Assembly (NCBI GenBank): GCA_021713415.1
Contig: JAKJJQ010000013.1
Span: 3,069 to 67,068, forward strand
Length of the DNA: 64,000 nt
From: M0027 sp021713415
GTDB taxonomy: Bacteria; Pseudomonadota; Gammaproteobacteria; Francisellales; Francisellaceae
Direction of reading: 5' to 3'
Part shown: one piece after another, positions 1-7,900 of the stretch
Position numbering within the stretch: position 1 is the stretch's first letter
Layout of the letters: each line of letters begins with the position of its first letter
The notes under the pieces: model-generated
Told to the model about the DNA's origin: nothing
Databases searched by the model: none
What the model saw: the letters and a program-made list of their open reading frames with translations, nothing else
Translations under genes and position numbers: made by a program

Positions 1-56
1 TTGATAGAATGCCACTGTAATTATTTAACAAGTAGAATAATTACAAGGTTGATCCC

Positions 57-1517
57 ATGTTAAGAATAATCGAAAATGCCATTACATTTGATGATGTATT
101 ATTAGTTCCTGCTTTTTCAAAAGTTTTACCCAATGAAGTTAAGTTAGCAAGTCGCTTAACGAAAAATCTTCATATTAATATTCCTTTAGCTTCATCTGCG
201 ATGGATACTGTTACAGAAGCGCGCCTTGCTATTGCCATGGCACAAGAAGGGGGCGTTGGGATTATTCATAAAAGTATGTCGATAGAAGATCAAGCACACC
301 ATGTTCGTAAAGTAAAAAAATATGAAAGTGGTATGGTTAGAGATCCAATTACGGCAACACCAAAAACGAGTATTCGTAAATTATTAGAAATTACCCAAGA
401 GCACCATTTTTCAGGTGTACCAGTTGTTGAAGGCAAACAATTAGTTGGTTTAGTAACCAGTCGTGATATGCGCTTTGCTGAAGATTTGAGCCAACCAATT
501 TCAAGCATTATGACAACAAAAGAAAACTTAGTAACTGTAAAAGAAAATGCTTCAAGAGAAGAAGTTGAGCGTAAACTACATGAGTATCGTATTGAAAAAG
601 TATTGGTAGTGAATGACAATTTTGAGCTATTAGGATTAATTACAGTTCGTGATATTGAAAAAGCAATTGAAAAGCCATTAGCTTGTAAAGATAAAGATGG
701 TAGACTACGCGTTGGTGCAGCAGTTGGGACTTCACATGATACAGAAGAGAGAGTACATGCACTTGTTGAAGCAGGTGTTGATGTTATTGTTGTAGATACA
801 GCACATGGCCACTCTCAAGGTGTCATTGAACGGGTAAAATGGATTAAAGAGACTTATCCTGAAGTTGAGGTGATTGGTGGCAATATTGCAACAGCAGATG
901 CCGCGAAAGCTTTAGTTGATGTTGGTGCTGATGCAGTTAAAGTTGGTATTGGCCCTGGTTCAATTTGTACAACACGAGTTGTTGCTGGCGTTGGTGTGCC
1001 GCAATTAACAGCTATTTCTAATGTGGCAGAGGCATTAAAAGATACGGATGTACCTTTAATTGCAGATGGCGGTATTCGTTATTCTGGTGATATTTGTAAA
1101 GCAATTGCTGCTGGTGCTTCTTGTGTAATGATTGGAAGCTTATTTGCTGGAACAGAAGAGTCACCTGGTGAAGTTGAACTATATCAAGGGCGTTCTTATA
1201 AATCGTATCGTGGTATGGGTTCATTAGGTGCGATGTCAAAAGGCTCATCAGATCGTTATTTTCAAGATTCAGTTGATGCTAAAAAATTAGTACCTGAAGG
1301 TATTGAAGGTCGCGTACCATATAAAGGAACATTAAATGCAGTGATTCATCAATTATTAGGAGGTTTACGTTCAGGTATGGGATATACTGGCTGTGATACA
1401 ATTATTAGAATGAATCAAGAAGCGAAATTTGTGCAAATTTCATCTTCAAGCGTTAGCGAAAGTCATGTTCATAATGTGATGATTACAAAAGAGCCACCAA
1501 ATTATCAAGTCAGATAA
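57..1517 (+). CDS. guaB: IMP dehydrogenase
   Basis: Oxidises IMP to XMP with NAD+, the committed step of GMP synthesis in the cytosol. The 486 residues match the usual bacterial length of about 488. An N-terminal barrel half is followed by a CBS pair at about residues 95-205 and the second barrel half. The active-site loop GPGSICTTR, with its catalytic Cys, is at about residues 298-306. The mobile flap YRGMGSLGAM follows at about residues 382-391. The start is the ATG at 57, with an AAGG-type ribosome site just upstream. The next gene, hpt, is also in guanine/hypoxanthine metabolism, which supports a purine neighbourhood. Nothing looks damaged. Confidence 0.97.
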   Translation: MLRIIENAITFDDVLLVPAFSKVLPNEVKLASRLTKNLHINIPLASSAMDTVTEARLAIAMAQEGGVGIIHKSMSIEDQAHHVRKVKKYESGMVRDPITATPKTSIRKLLEITQEHHFSGVPVVEGKQLVGLVTSRDMRFAEDLSQPISSIMTTKENLVTVKENASREEVERKLHEYRIEKVLVVNDNFELLGLITVRDIEKAIEKPLACKDKDGRLRVGAAVGTSHDTEERVHALVEAGVDVIVVDTAHGHSQGVIERVKWIKETYPEVEVIGGNIATADAAKALVDVGADAVKVGIGPGSICTTRVVAGVGVPQLTAISNVAEALKDTDVPLIADGGIRYSGDICKAIAAGASCVMIGSLFAGTEESPGEVELYQGRSYKSYRGMGSLGAMSKGSSDRYFQDSVDAKKLVPEGIEGRVPYKGTLNAVIHQLLGGLRSGMGYTGCDTIIRMNQEAKFVQISSSSVSESHVHNVMITKEPPNYQVR

Positions 1518-1599
1518 TTGATCGTTAAATTTTGACTACGAATTTTTTACATCTTAAGGTAAAATACACAAAAGTTTAAAAGTGAGGTATGAAAAAAAA

Positions 1600-2184
1600 A
1601 TGACTTCAACGGCAACGCCACCTGTAACAAGTGAGTTTATTGAAGAAGTATTACGTGATGCAAAAGAAATTGTATCAGAAGCACGACTAATGCAAGCTTT
1701 TGATCAAATGGCTGAAGCAATCACACTAGATTTAAAAGATAAAGAGCCATTATTTTTATGTGTGATGAATGGTGGCTTTATGATGGCAGCAGAAGTCTTA
1801 AAGCGTCTAAAATTCCCACTAAAAATGCATTATATTCATGCAACACGTTATAATGATACCTGTTTTGGTTCTCAAATTGAGTGGATACAAAGGCCACCAA
1901 AAGAAATTGAAGATCGTGAAGTTGTCTTATTAGATGATATTTTAGATGGTGGTATTACTTTGGCTGAAATTAAAAAGCATTGTTTAGCTCAAGGTGCTAA
2001 AAAGGTTCATACAGCAGTGATGTTGGATAAAAAAACCAATCGAGAAGATGAAGGATTAAAATCAGCTGATTTTATTGGTCTTGAAATTCCAGATGAATAT
2101 GTTTTTGGTTTTGGCTTAGACTATCATGGATATTTACGTAATATTCCAGGTATTTTTGCTGCAGCAAGACATCATTATATTTAA
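1600..2184 (+). CDS. hpt: Hypoxanthine-guanine phosphoribosyltransferase
   Basis: Purine salvage enzyme that transfers PRPP ribose-phosphate onto hypoxanthine or guanine. The PRPP-binding signature EVVLLDDILDGGITL is clear in the second half, and an MNGGFMMAAE loop lies in the first half. The reading frame can be extended to a GTG at 1582. I prefer the ATG at 1600 (protein beginning MTSTATPP, 194 residues), because the GAGG at 1584-1587 then serves as ribosome-binding site. It lies 82 bases after guaB and 14 bases before the TatD-family gene, so the three may be co-transcribed. Hypoxanthine versus guanine preference cannot be read from the sequence. Confidence 0.88.
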   Translation: MTSTATPPVTSEFIEEVLRDAKEIVSEARLMQAFDQMAEAITLDLKDKEPLFLCVMNGGFMMAAEVLKRLKFPLKMHYIHATRYNDTCFGSQIEWIQRPPKEIEDREVVLLDDILDGGITLAEIKKHCLAQGAKKVHTAVMLDKKTNREDEGLKSADFIGLEIPDEYVFGFGLDYHGYLRNIPGIFAAARHHYI

Positions 2185-2198
2185 TGGATTAAAAATAA

Positions 2199-2963
2199 AT
2201 GTTAATTGACTCACATTGCCATTTAAATCGCTTAAAATCTGATCATGGATTAGATCAAATTATTCAAAATGCTAATTCTAAAGGCGTAAATAAAATTATC
2301 TCAATTGCAGTTGATTTAGAAGAAGTTGAAGAAATTCGATCGATTGCAGAGCGTTATGAAGGTGTTTATTTTACAGTGGGTAAGCATCCAAGTGAATTTG
2401 ATGGGCAGTCAGTCAACTTTGAACGCTTAGTTGCTTTATCATCACATCCTAAATGTGTTGGAATTGGCGAGACAGGTTTGGATTATCATTATAACAATGA
2501 AGATACTTATGAAGATCAAAAGGCACGTTTTATTACACACCTTAAAGTAGCAAAATCTGTTGATAAACCTGTTATTGTTCATACTCGAGCTGCTAATAAA
2601 GATACCATTGAGATACTAGAAACTTATGCAAACGATTCGGTTAAAGGTGTTTTACATTGCTTTACAGAGTCTTATGAGTTAGCTAAAGTGGCGCTTGATT
2701 TAGGTTTTTATATTTCATTTTCAGGGATTGTTACCTTTAAAAACGCTCAAGATTTACAAGAAATTGCAAAAAAAATACCCTTAGATCGTATTTTAGTTGA
2801 AACAGATGCACCCTATCTAACACCTGTACCTTATAGAGGTAAGCCAAACTACCCGGAATATGTTTATTATGTTGCAACATTTTTAGCAGAGCATTTAAAT
2901 ATTCCTTTTGAAGAGTTTGCAGCAATAACAAAAAACAATACAGAAACTTTGTTTTCAATATAA
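2199..2963 (+). CDS. TatD/YcfH-family metal-dependent deoxyribonuclease
   Basis: A 254-residue amidohydrolase-fold protein of the TatD family, whose members are Mg2+-dependent DNases or uncharacterised hydrolases. The metal-binding HxH appears at the N terminus in MLIDSHCHLNRL. GIGETGLDYHY carries the next ligand Glu, VIVHTRAA and VLHCFTES carry the two histidines, and LVETDAPYLTP carries the final Asp. Length and motif order match the family. It starts 14 bases after hpt. Family assignment is secure; the exact orthologue (TatD, YcfH or YjjV) is not. Confidence 0.9.
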   Translation: MLIDSHCHLNRLKSDHGLDQIIQNANSKGVNKIISIAVDLEEVEEIRSIAERYEGVYFTVGKHPSEFDGQSVNFERLVALSSHPKCVGIGETGLDYHYNNEDTYEDQKARFITHLKVAKSVDKPVIVHTRAANKDTIEILETYANDSVKGVLHCFTESYELAKVALDLGFYISFSGIVTFKNAQDLQEIAKKIPLDRILVETDAPYLTPVPYRGKPNYPEYVYYVATFLAEHLNIPFEEFAAITKNNTETLFSI

Positions 2964-3023
2964 TCTATTGGTGTTCATAGATAAATTATAATAATTGAGC
3001 GATTTGTGTTTCAATAGCAAAAA

Positions 3024-3040
3024 ATGAAGCATTGCGTTAT
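3024..3040 (+). promoter_or_regulatory. Imperfect 17-bp palindrome upstream of the helical-repeat gene
   Basis: The sequence ATGAAGCATTGCGTTAT matches 15 of 17 positions of the perfect palindrome ATAACGCAGTGCGTTAT found at 9542-9558, apart from the central base. It lies about 57 bases before the ATG at 3097. The two sites precede the two most host-directed-looking genes of the left half. A shared operator for one regulator is inferred, not shown. Confidence 0.35.
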
Positions 3041-3096
3041 ATAGTTAATTATTTATACTTCTTGCCAATAATACAATAATAAAGTTGGAGAATATA

Positions 3097-4377
3097 ATGA
3101 CTGATGCTAAAGAACAGGTTAAAAAATTAATGGATAAAAAACTTATTTCAGCTGATGATGGAATACAGTTTCTTAAGGTTAAAAAGCTTATAGCAAGTTA
3201 TAGTTTTAATGATAAACAGATTGAGGATGTAATCTCTGGCTCTGTAAAAGGAGGTGCTAATATTGAAAGTATTTATATGTATGCACCAATTCTTCAGCAG
3301 TTTAATTATTCAAATAATCAGATTATACAGGCTGTTTTGTCAAATGGGCCAGAACAGCTTCGAAAAGAATTAGATAATATTAGTCATCTTAGATTATTTT
3401 ATCATGATGATAATATTAGAAAAATGTTAGAAGGTGAATTATTAGGTACAAAAGTGATTCAAGCAGCTGTAGATTATACGAATATAAATATACGTGGTAA
3501 GAATATAGATCATATTCTATTAATGAAACAGAATCTTGTTAGGGGTTATAATGAAATACAGTTGCTTAAGGCTAACCAGCTTATAGCAAGTTATGGTTTT
3601 AATGATAAACAGATTGAGGGTATAATCTCTGACTCTGTAAAAGGAGATGCTAATATTGATAGTATTTTTATATATGCACCAATTCTTCAGCAGTTTAATT
3701 ATTCAAATAATCAGATTATACAGGCTGTTTCGTCAAATGGGCCAGAGCAGCTTCAAAAAGAATTAGATAATGCTAGTCATTTACTATTATTTTTTCATGA
3801 AAATAATATTAGAAAAATGTTAGAAGATGAATTATTAGGTACAAAAGTGATTCAAGCAGCTGTAGATTATATGAAGAGAAATATACGCTGTAAGAATAGG
3901 AATAATATTCTAGCAATGCAACAAATAATGGAACAAGATCCTGATAGGTGTATAGCAATTTTTAAATCAATTGTAGAACAGTCATCAGTTAATAATACTC
4001 AAGGTGTTATTGACTTAACAAATAGTAGCGATGAAATTGAACAAAAAAAAGTAGGTAGTAAAAGGCAAAGGACAACAACTACAGATGCAACTACAGATGT
4101 AACAGAAGGTAACAAAAAGCAAAGGACAGCAACTACAGATATAACAACAGAAGATGAATTTAATTTTGATCAAGATGAATTTAATTTTGATCCATCAGAA
4201 GTCCTTAACATAAGCTTTGAAATAGATAGTAATACAAAAATGCAGGAGGCATTAGGAATAGAGGAAACGACTACTTTTCAACCTTTTCCTCCATCTCCAC
4301 CCAGTCTTTTTGGGCACCCATCTCCCCCTTTCGGTGATGAAGACTTGTTTTGCTTGGATGATAATTTTGAAATTTAA
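3097..4377 (+). CDS. Helical-repeat protein with basic clusters, SIM-like motif and acidic tail; candidate nuclear effector
   Basis: Orphan protein of 426 residues. I start it at ATG 3097 because GGAG sits 6 bases upstream; a TTG at 3085 is in frame but unlikely. Residues about 24-140 and 155-270 are near-identical tandem copies made of helix-loop-helix units such as YSNNQIIQAVSSNGPEQLQ. The units are spaced roughly 33 residues apart, reminiscent of TAL-effector-like or mTERF solenoids. Then come VIDLTNSSDE (304-313), which resembles eukaryotic SUMO-interacting motifs, and two basic clusters, KKVGSKRQR (317-325) and NKKQR (339-343), that look like nuclear localisation signals. The C terminus is acidic, aromatic and proline-rich (FNFDQDEFNFD; FGDEDLF). 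No export signal peptide is present. Function in a host nucleus is inference. Confidence 0.55.
   Translation: MTDAKEQVKKLMDKKLISADDGIQFLKVKKLIASYSFNDKQIEDVISGSVKGGANIESIYMYAPILQQFNYSNNQIIQAVLSNGPEQLRKELDNISHLRLFYHDDNIRKMLEGELLGTKVIQAAVDYTNINIRGKNIDHILLMKQNLVRGYNEIQLLKANQLIASYGFNDKQIEGIISDSVKGDANIDSIFIYAPILQQFNYSNNQIIQAVSSNGPEQLQKELDNASHLLLFFHENNIRKMLEDELLGTKVIQAAVDYMKRNIRCKNRNNILAMQQIMEQDPDRCIAIFKSIVEQSSVNNTQGVIDLTNSSDEIEQKKVGSKRQRTTTTDATTDVTEGNKKQRTATTDITTEDEFNFDQDEFNFDPSEVLNISFEIDSNTKMQEALGIEETTTFQPFPPSPPSLFGHPSPPFGDEDLFCLDDNFEI
3163..3948 (+). repeat. Two tandem copies of a 393-bp coding repeat
   Basis: The segments starting at 3163 and 3556 are offset by exactly 393 bases (131 codons). 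They remain nearly identical at nucleotide level over most of their length, for example in the stretch encoding YAPILQQFNYSNNQIIQAV. The low divergence points to recent in-frame duplication inside the gene. Confidence 0.85.
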
Positions 4378-4400
4378 TCTTATGATTAAATAATCTTAAT

Positions 4401-6401
4401 TCAAGCATAGCCAAATGTTAAATTAAATGGATTACCAGCTGTAGAGTTTTGTACTGAGATACAACCTTCTAATTGAGGGTTTTCAAGATGGTATCCAATT
4501 AATAGTTGATGGTTATTAATGCTTGTCCAATCTAACTTAATTGGGCAATTGATATGAATTGGCTGATGTGTGTTCGGATCAGTTGTTTTTGACTCTAAAA
4601 TAAACTGAGTCGTTGAAAGTGTTGGAAAGTACGTTGTACATCCTTGAGGATTTTCAATATCACATTTTTGTGTATTTTTATCAATTGGATTGATAGGTTG
4701 ATTAGCCTTAGGTGAAATAATTGACTCTTTTTTATCTGCATTATTTAAGTTAATACCATAAGCATAATTAAGGTTGAATGAAAAGGTTAAAGTCCATGGA
4801 ATAACATTATCTAATTGATGATGTGCTAGATTTTGAGACTGTATTCTAACCTTTAATGATCTTAAAGTAGAGAGATCACGTGTTGGCTTATTTAACTTGA
4901 TTAAGTAATAACCTAGTTGCTCATCTTTTGGTTTAATATACTGACAACTACCAATATCGTGGTTAAGATAGCACTTTTGATTACCTAAGGTTGCTTCTTC
5001 ATTTGAAGCAATTTTAATGATTCCATATTGATATTGCATGACGCCGTGAGTATCAAAAGTAGGTAATAAATAAGCGATCGTTGTATTAAATCCAGGTGTT
5101 ACTTTTAACGGTTGTAGTTGTTTTTTAGAGCTTGGGTAAAATTGGATTAAACTATATAGCTCTTCAGGCTTAATAAAGTTTTGGTTACGATAAAAGTCTT
5201 GCCAATTAACCAGTACGGATGGGCTATGTGAATAAGCATTAACACGGCTATCCCCCCAAAAATCACTTATTTGATCTTTGGCTTTTTGCCAACCATAGTA
5301 TCCCCATAGTTGGTTGATATAACTTAATGCTTTAATATTGGGGTAGTCATACATAACTTTAGCTAACCAACCAATAGGATTACTACCATTTGCAAGTGTT
5401 GCAAAATAACTACTCATTGTCTCTGTGCCATCTGCTGGATAGTCTTGTGGAAATCTTGGTGAAGCTTCTGCAATTATAATTGGTTTTTTTAATGTATTGG
5501 TTACATAAGGGTAAAATGAAGTTAAGTATTGATTAATATCATTAGCTTCTTGATTAGTTGATGGAAAATAAGAAAATCCAATCCAGTCAATATCATCGAT
5601 CGGAATAGGTGAATTGTTATTACTACTGTTAGCTGTTACAAACTTTTTCAATCGATTTATATCTGGCGTTGCTAAATGTAAAATATAGGCTACTTTATAT
5701 GTTTTTGGATTACCTGTGACTTGGCCAAGATCATAATTTAGACGACTGTGAATATATTGATAGGCTTTATTATAAAGTTCAGGATTATAATTATCAATTT
5801 CATAACCAACACGAAGAAAGATAGGGCGGTTAATTAATTGAATATAGTTAGCAAGTTCATCAATTGTAGAATCAGCAACATGACTGATATCTTTTCCATG
5901 GTTAGATTGATCCCATTTTGTAGCTAATTGTGGTAATACCCACTGACCATCTTCACCTGCATCTTTTCCTAAATTTAATGCAAGTTGTATTGCAGTTTGA
6001 GAGGTTTTTAGATCATTGATAACAGGTATATTTTCATTTAGACTACTATTTATGCCTGACCAACCAAGTATTGCACGTCTAAAAGTATAACTTGAATTAT
6101 AACCTGGTACATTACTGCATTGGTAAGTTTGATTTATTTGAAATCCTGGTGGTGGTTGATTACAGCTTAGGGGGAAGAAGTCTTCCATATTTGCATAAGA
6201 GCTGTAAGTCATAATACCATCAAATGGATAATTTTTACCTAAAGATTGATTATAATCTAAAATTGCTGGAATATTCTGACCTATAAATAGCAATTTACCT
6301 TGCTGTGGTTCAAATACAGACTGAGCATAGCTTGTTGTAATTGCTGAATAAGCAATTAAACTGATCAATGACATTGGTTTAATACAATTGAGTATATTCA
6401 T
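4401..6401 (-). CDS. Secreted TIM-barrel glycoside hydrolase-like protein (GH26-like)
   Basis: A 666-residue protein with a Sec signal peptide (hydrophobic segment to about residue 26, cleavage probably after TSYA). The centre looks like a clan-A glycosidase barrel. RPIFLRVGYEID places a Glu where the acid/base residue is expected, DWIGFSYFPS resembles a substrate-binding strand, and KPIIIAEASPR places the second Glu as nucleophile. This pattern is like GH26 mannanases. The C-terminal third is a beta-rich, Cys-containing extension of unknown role. It is transcribed divergently from the tail cluster. Enzyme class is inferred from motifs only; a catalytically inactive carbohydrate-binding role is possible. 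Confidence 0.5.
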   Translation of the reverse strand: MNILNCIKPMSLISLIAYSAITTSYAQSVFEPQQGKLLFIGQNIPAILDYNQSLGKNYPFDGIMTYSSYANMEDFFPLSCNQPPPGFQINQTYQCSNVPGYNSSYTFRRAILGWSGINSSLNENIPVINDLKTSQTAIQLALNLGKDAGEDGQWVLPQLATKWDQSNHGKDISHVADSTIDELANYIQLINRPIFLRVGYEIDNYNPELYNKAYQYIHSRLNYDLGQVTGNPKTYKVAYILHLATPDINRLKKFVTANSSNNNSPIPIDDIDWIGFSYFPSTNQEANDINQYLTSFYPYVTNTLKKPIIIAEASPRFPQDYPADGTETMSSYFATLANGSNPIGWLAKVMYDYPNIKALSYINQLWGYYGWQKAKDQISDFWGDSRVNAYSHSPSVLVNWQDFYRNQNFIKPEELYSLIQFYPSSKKQLQPLKVTPGFNTTIAYLLPTFDTHGVMQYQYGIIKIASNEEATLGNQKCYLNHDIGSCQYIKPKDEQLGYYLIKLNKPTRDLSTLRSLKVRIQSQNLAHHQLDNVIPWTLTFSFNLNYAYGINLNNADKKESIISPKANQPINPIDKNTQKCDIENPQGCTTYFPTLSTTQFILESKTTDPNTHQPIHINCPIKLDWTSINNHQLLIGYHLENPQLEGCISVQNSTAGNPFNLTFGYA

Positions 6402-6630
6402 TATACAATAATTCCTGTATGTTATTTTAACTTTTAATGCTTCAGTGAAACATCATTTAAGATTATATATTTGATTATTGCTGCAAATGATTGATTATTT
6501 ATTAAGAAAATTGATTAACTTTTATTTAATCATACTAATTTTTAAATCTGACAAATAAGCCAATTTTATAAATTATTTGATAGTAAATTAATAATAAATA
6601 AGTAAGTCATTATCATAGGAGGTGGTAATA

Positions 6631-6867
6631 ATGATTGAAAGTAATATCAAAAATAAGTTTCATAATATGATTAAGTTTTTTGATTATTTTAATATAGATA
6701 ATTCAATTGCTTATAATTATGCAATCGATAAAAATATCCCATTTGAAAAGATAATTATGGAGCAATTAGGGATAAATGAAGAAAAAATACTAAAAAAATA
6801 TCAACATATACAGGCATTAGATGATTTTTTATATCACTGGAATTCAAATAATATGGAGATAATGTAA
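6631..6867 (+). CDS. Small orphan protein at the head of the tail operon
   Basis: A 78-residue, largely helical protein that I do not recognise. The start is ATG 6631, because a strong AGGAGGT at 6617-6623 lies 7 bases upstream; the in-frame GTG at 6622 overlaps that site and is unlikely. Its stop overlaps the next start by one base (TAATG), so the two are translationally coupled. In P2-like tail operons this position can hold lysis, completion or regulatory genes. Here it is most simply a partner or modulator of the Mor-like regulator. No domain supports a firmer call. Confidence 0.55.
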   Translation: MIESNIKNKFHNMIKFFDYFNIDNSIAYNYAIDKNIPFEKIIMEQLGINEEKILKKYQHIQALDDFLYHWNSNNMEIM

Positions 6868-7286
6868 TGGGAAATATGCACTATAAAATGTTAAATAATG
6901 TTGTTGGAGAAACTTATACAAAAGATATTTGTAATTATTTACAAGAAAAGGGAACCGATCGTATTTTAATTCCATCTAAGTTTAAGATGAGTTCTAATTT
7001 AGCAACAGTATTACCTGAGTCTATTTTTAAAAAACTAGTTATTGAGCTTGGTGGTATGCGATTAAGACCAATTGAGATAACCGAGAATGATCGTCTTAGA
7101 ATAACTCAAAAAGCTGTTAGTATTTTAGAAAAAGAACTGACAGAAGATGAAATTGCATTAGTTTTACAACGATCTGTAAGAACAATTCGTTATGCTTATC
7201 GTTATAAAGGCACAGACAAGAGTATTGCTTATGACCAACTCAAAGAGCCAATTAAGCAAATGAATTTATTTGATCATTTAGATTAA
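6867..7286 (+). CDS. Mor/C-like transcription activator of the tail genes
   Basis: A 139-residue protein. From about residue 60 it aligns by eye with phage Mu Mor: ELGGMRLRP fits the Gly-Gly linker strand (LGGGQVYIP in Mor), followed after a helix by the helix-turn-helix DEIALVLQRSVRTIRYAYR. Mor-family proteins are dimeric DNA-binding activators of middle or late phage promoters. It is coupled to the preceding small gene and sits 12 bases before baseplate gene V, the natural place for a tail-operon activator. The N-terminal half is unlike known Mor proteins, so a tail-completion role is not excluded. Confidence 0.45.
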   Translation: MGNMHYKMLNNVVGETYTKDICNYLQEKGTDRILIPSKFKMSSNLATVLPESIFKKLVIELGGMRLRPIEITENDRLRITQKAVSILEKELTEDEIALVLQRSVRTIRYAYRYKGTDKSIAYDQLKEPIKQMNLFDHLD

Positions 7287-7298
7287 AAGGGTATTTAT

Positions 7299-7892
7299 AT
7301 GACTGAATTAGAACGTCTTTGGGAATTAGAGCGTCGTTTGGCTAATCTGATTAGAATTGGAAGAATTCAAGCAATTGATTTTAGCTCTGCTAGAGCTAAA
7401 GTCGTTATAGGGCAATTAGAGAGTAGTTGGTTGAAATGGTTAACTCAAAGAGCTGGTGATTGCCAAAGTTGGTGGGCTCCATCAAAAGGCGAGCAAGTGG
7501 TGTTACTTTCGCCATGTGGTGAATTAAATAATGGCGTTATTTTACCGGCATTATTTGCTAATAATGAGCCGACTAATAAAGCTTCTATACATTATTATCG
7601 CTATAAAGATGGTACAGAGGTTAGTTATGATTATGAAAAGCAAAAATTAACTGTTAATGCTACGGGTTTAATCGAAATTGCTGCAGCAAAAGAAGTTAAA
7701 ATAAAATCTAATGCTGCACAAATTAAGTCAAACCAAATTGACATTGATGCGCCTGAAATTTCAATAAAAGGCAATTTATCTATCAATGGTAGTATTATTG
7801 TATCACAAGGTGATGTTATTGCTGATGGTAAAGCACTGAAAATGCATAACCATATCGGTGATAGTGGTGGAGTTACTTCAATAGCAAAGTAG
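7299..7892 (+). CDS. V: Baseplate spike protein, P2 gpV-like
   Basis: Membrane-piercing spike of a contractile tail, 197 residues against about 211 in P2. The N-terminal OB-fold region (about 15-100: IGRIQAIDF, RAGDCQSWWAPSKGEQVVLL) is followed by a beta-helix made of short valine/isoleucine-rich repeats. The tip is KMHNHIGDSGG, whose HxH resembles the iron-binding apex of P2 gpV. It opens the structural gene series; the expected partner W comes after one inserted gene on the opposite strand. Strong family match. Confidence 0.9.
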   Translation: MTELERLWELERRLANLIRIGRIQAIDFSSARAKVVIGQLESSWLKWLTQRAGDCQSWWAPSKGEQVVLLSPCGELNNGVILPALFANNEPTNKASIHYYRYKDGTEVSYDYEKQKLTVNATGLIEIAAAKEVKIKSNAAQIKSNQIDIDAPEISIKGNLSINGSIIVSQGDVIADGKALKMHNHIGDSGGVTSIAK

Positions 7893-7900
7893 TTATAGTT

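Noticed and set aside
1582..1599. GTG start for hpt six codons earlier
   Set aside because: It would bury the GAGG ribosome site in the coding region; ATG 1600 is better placed.
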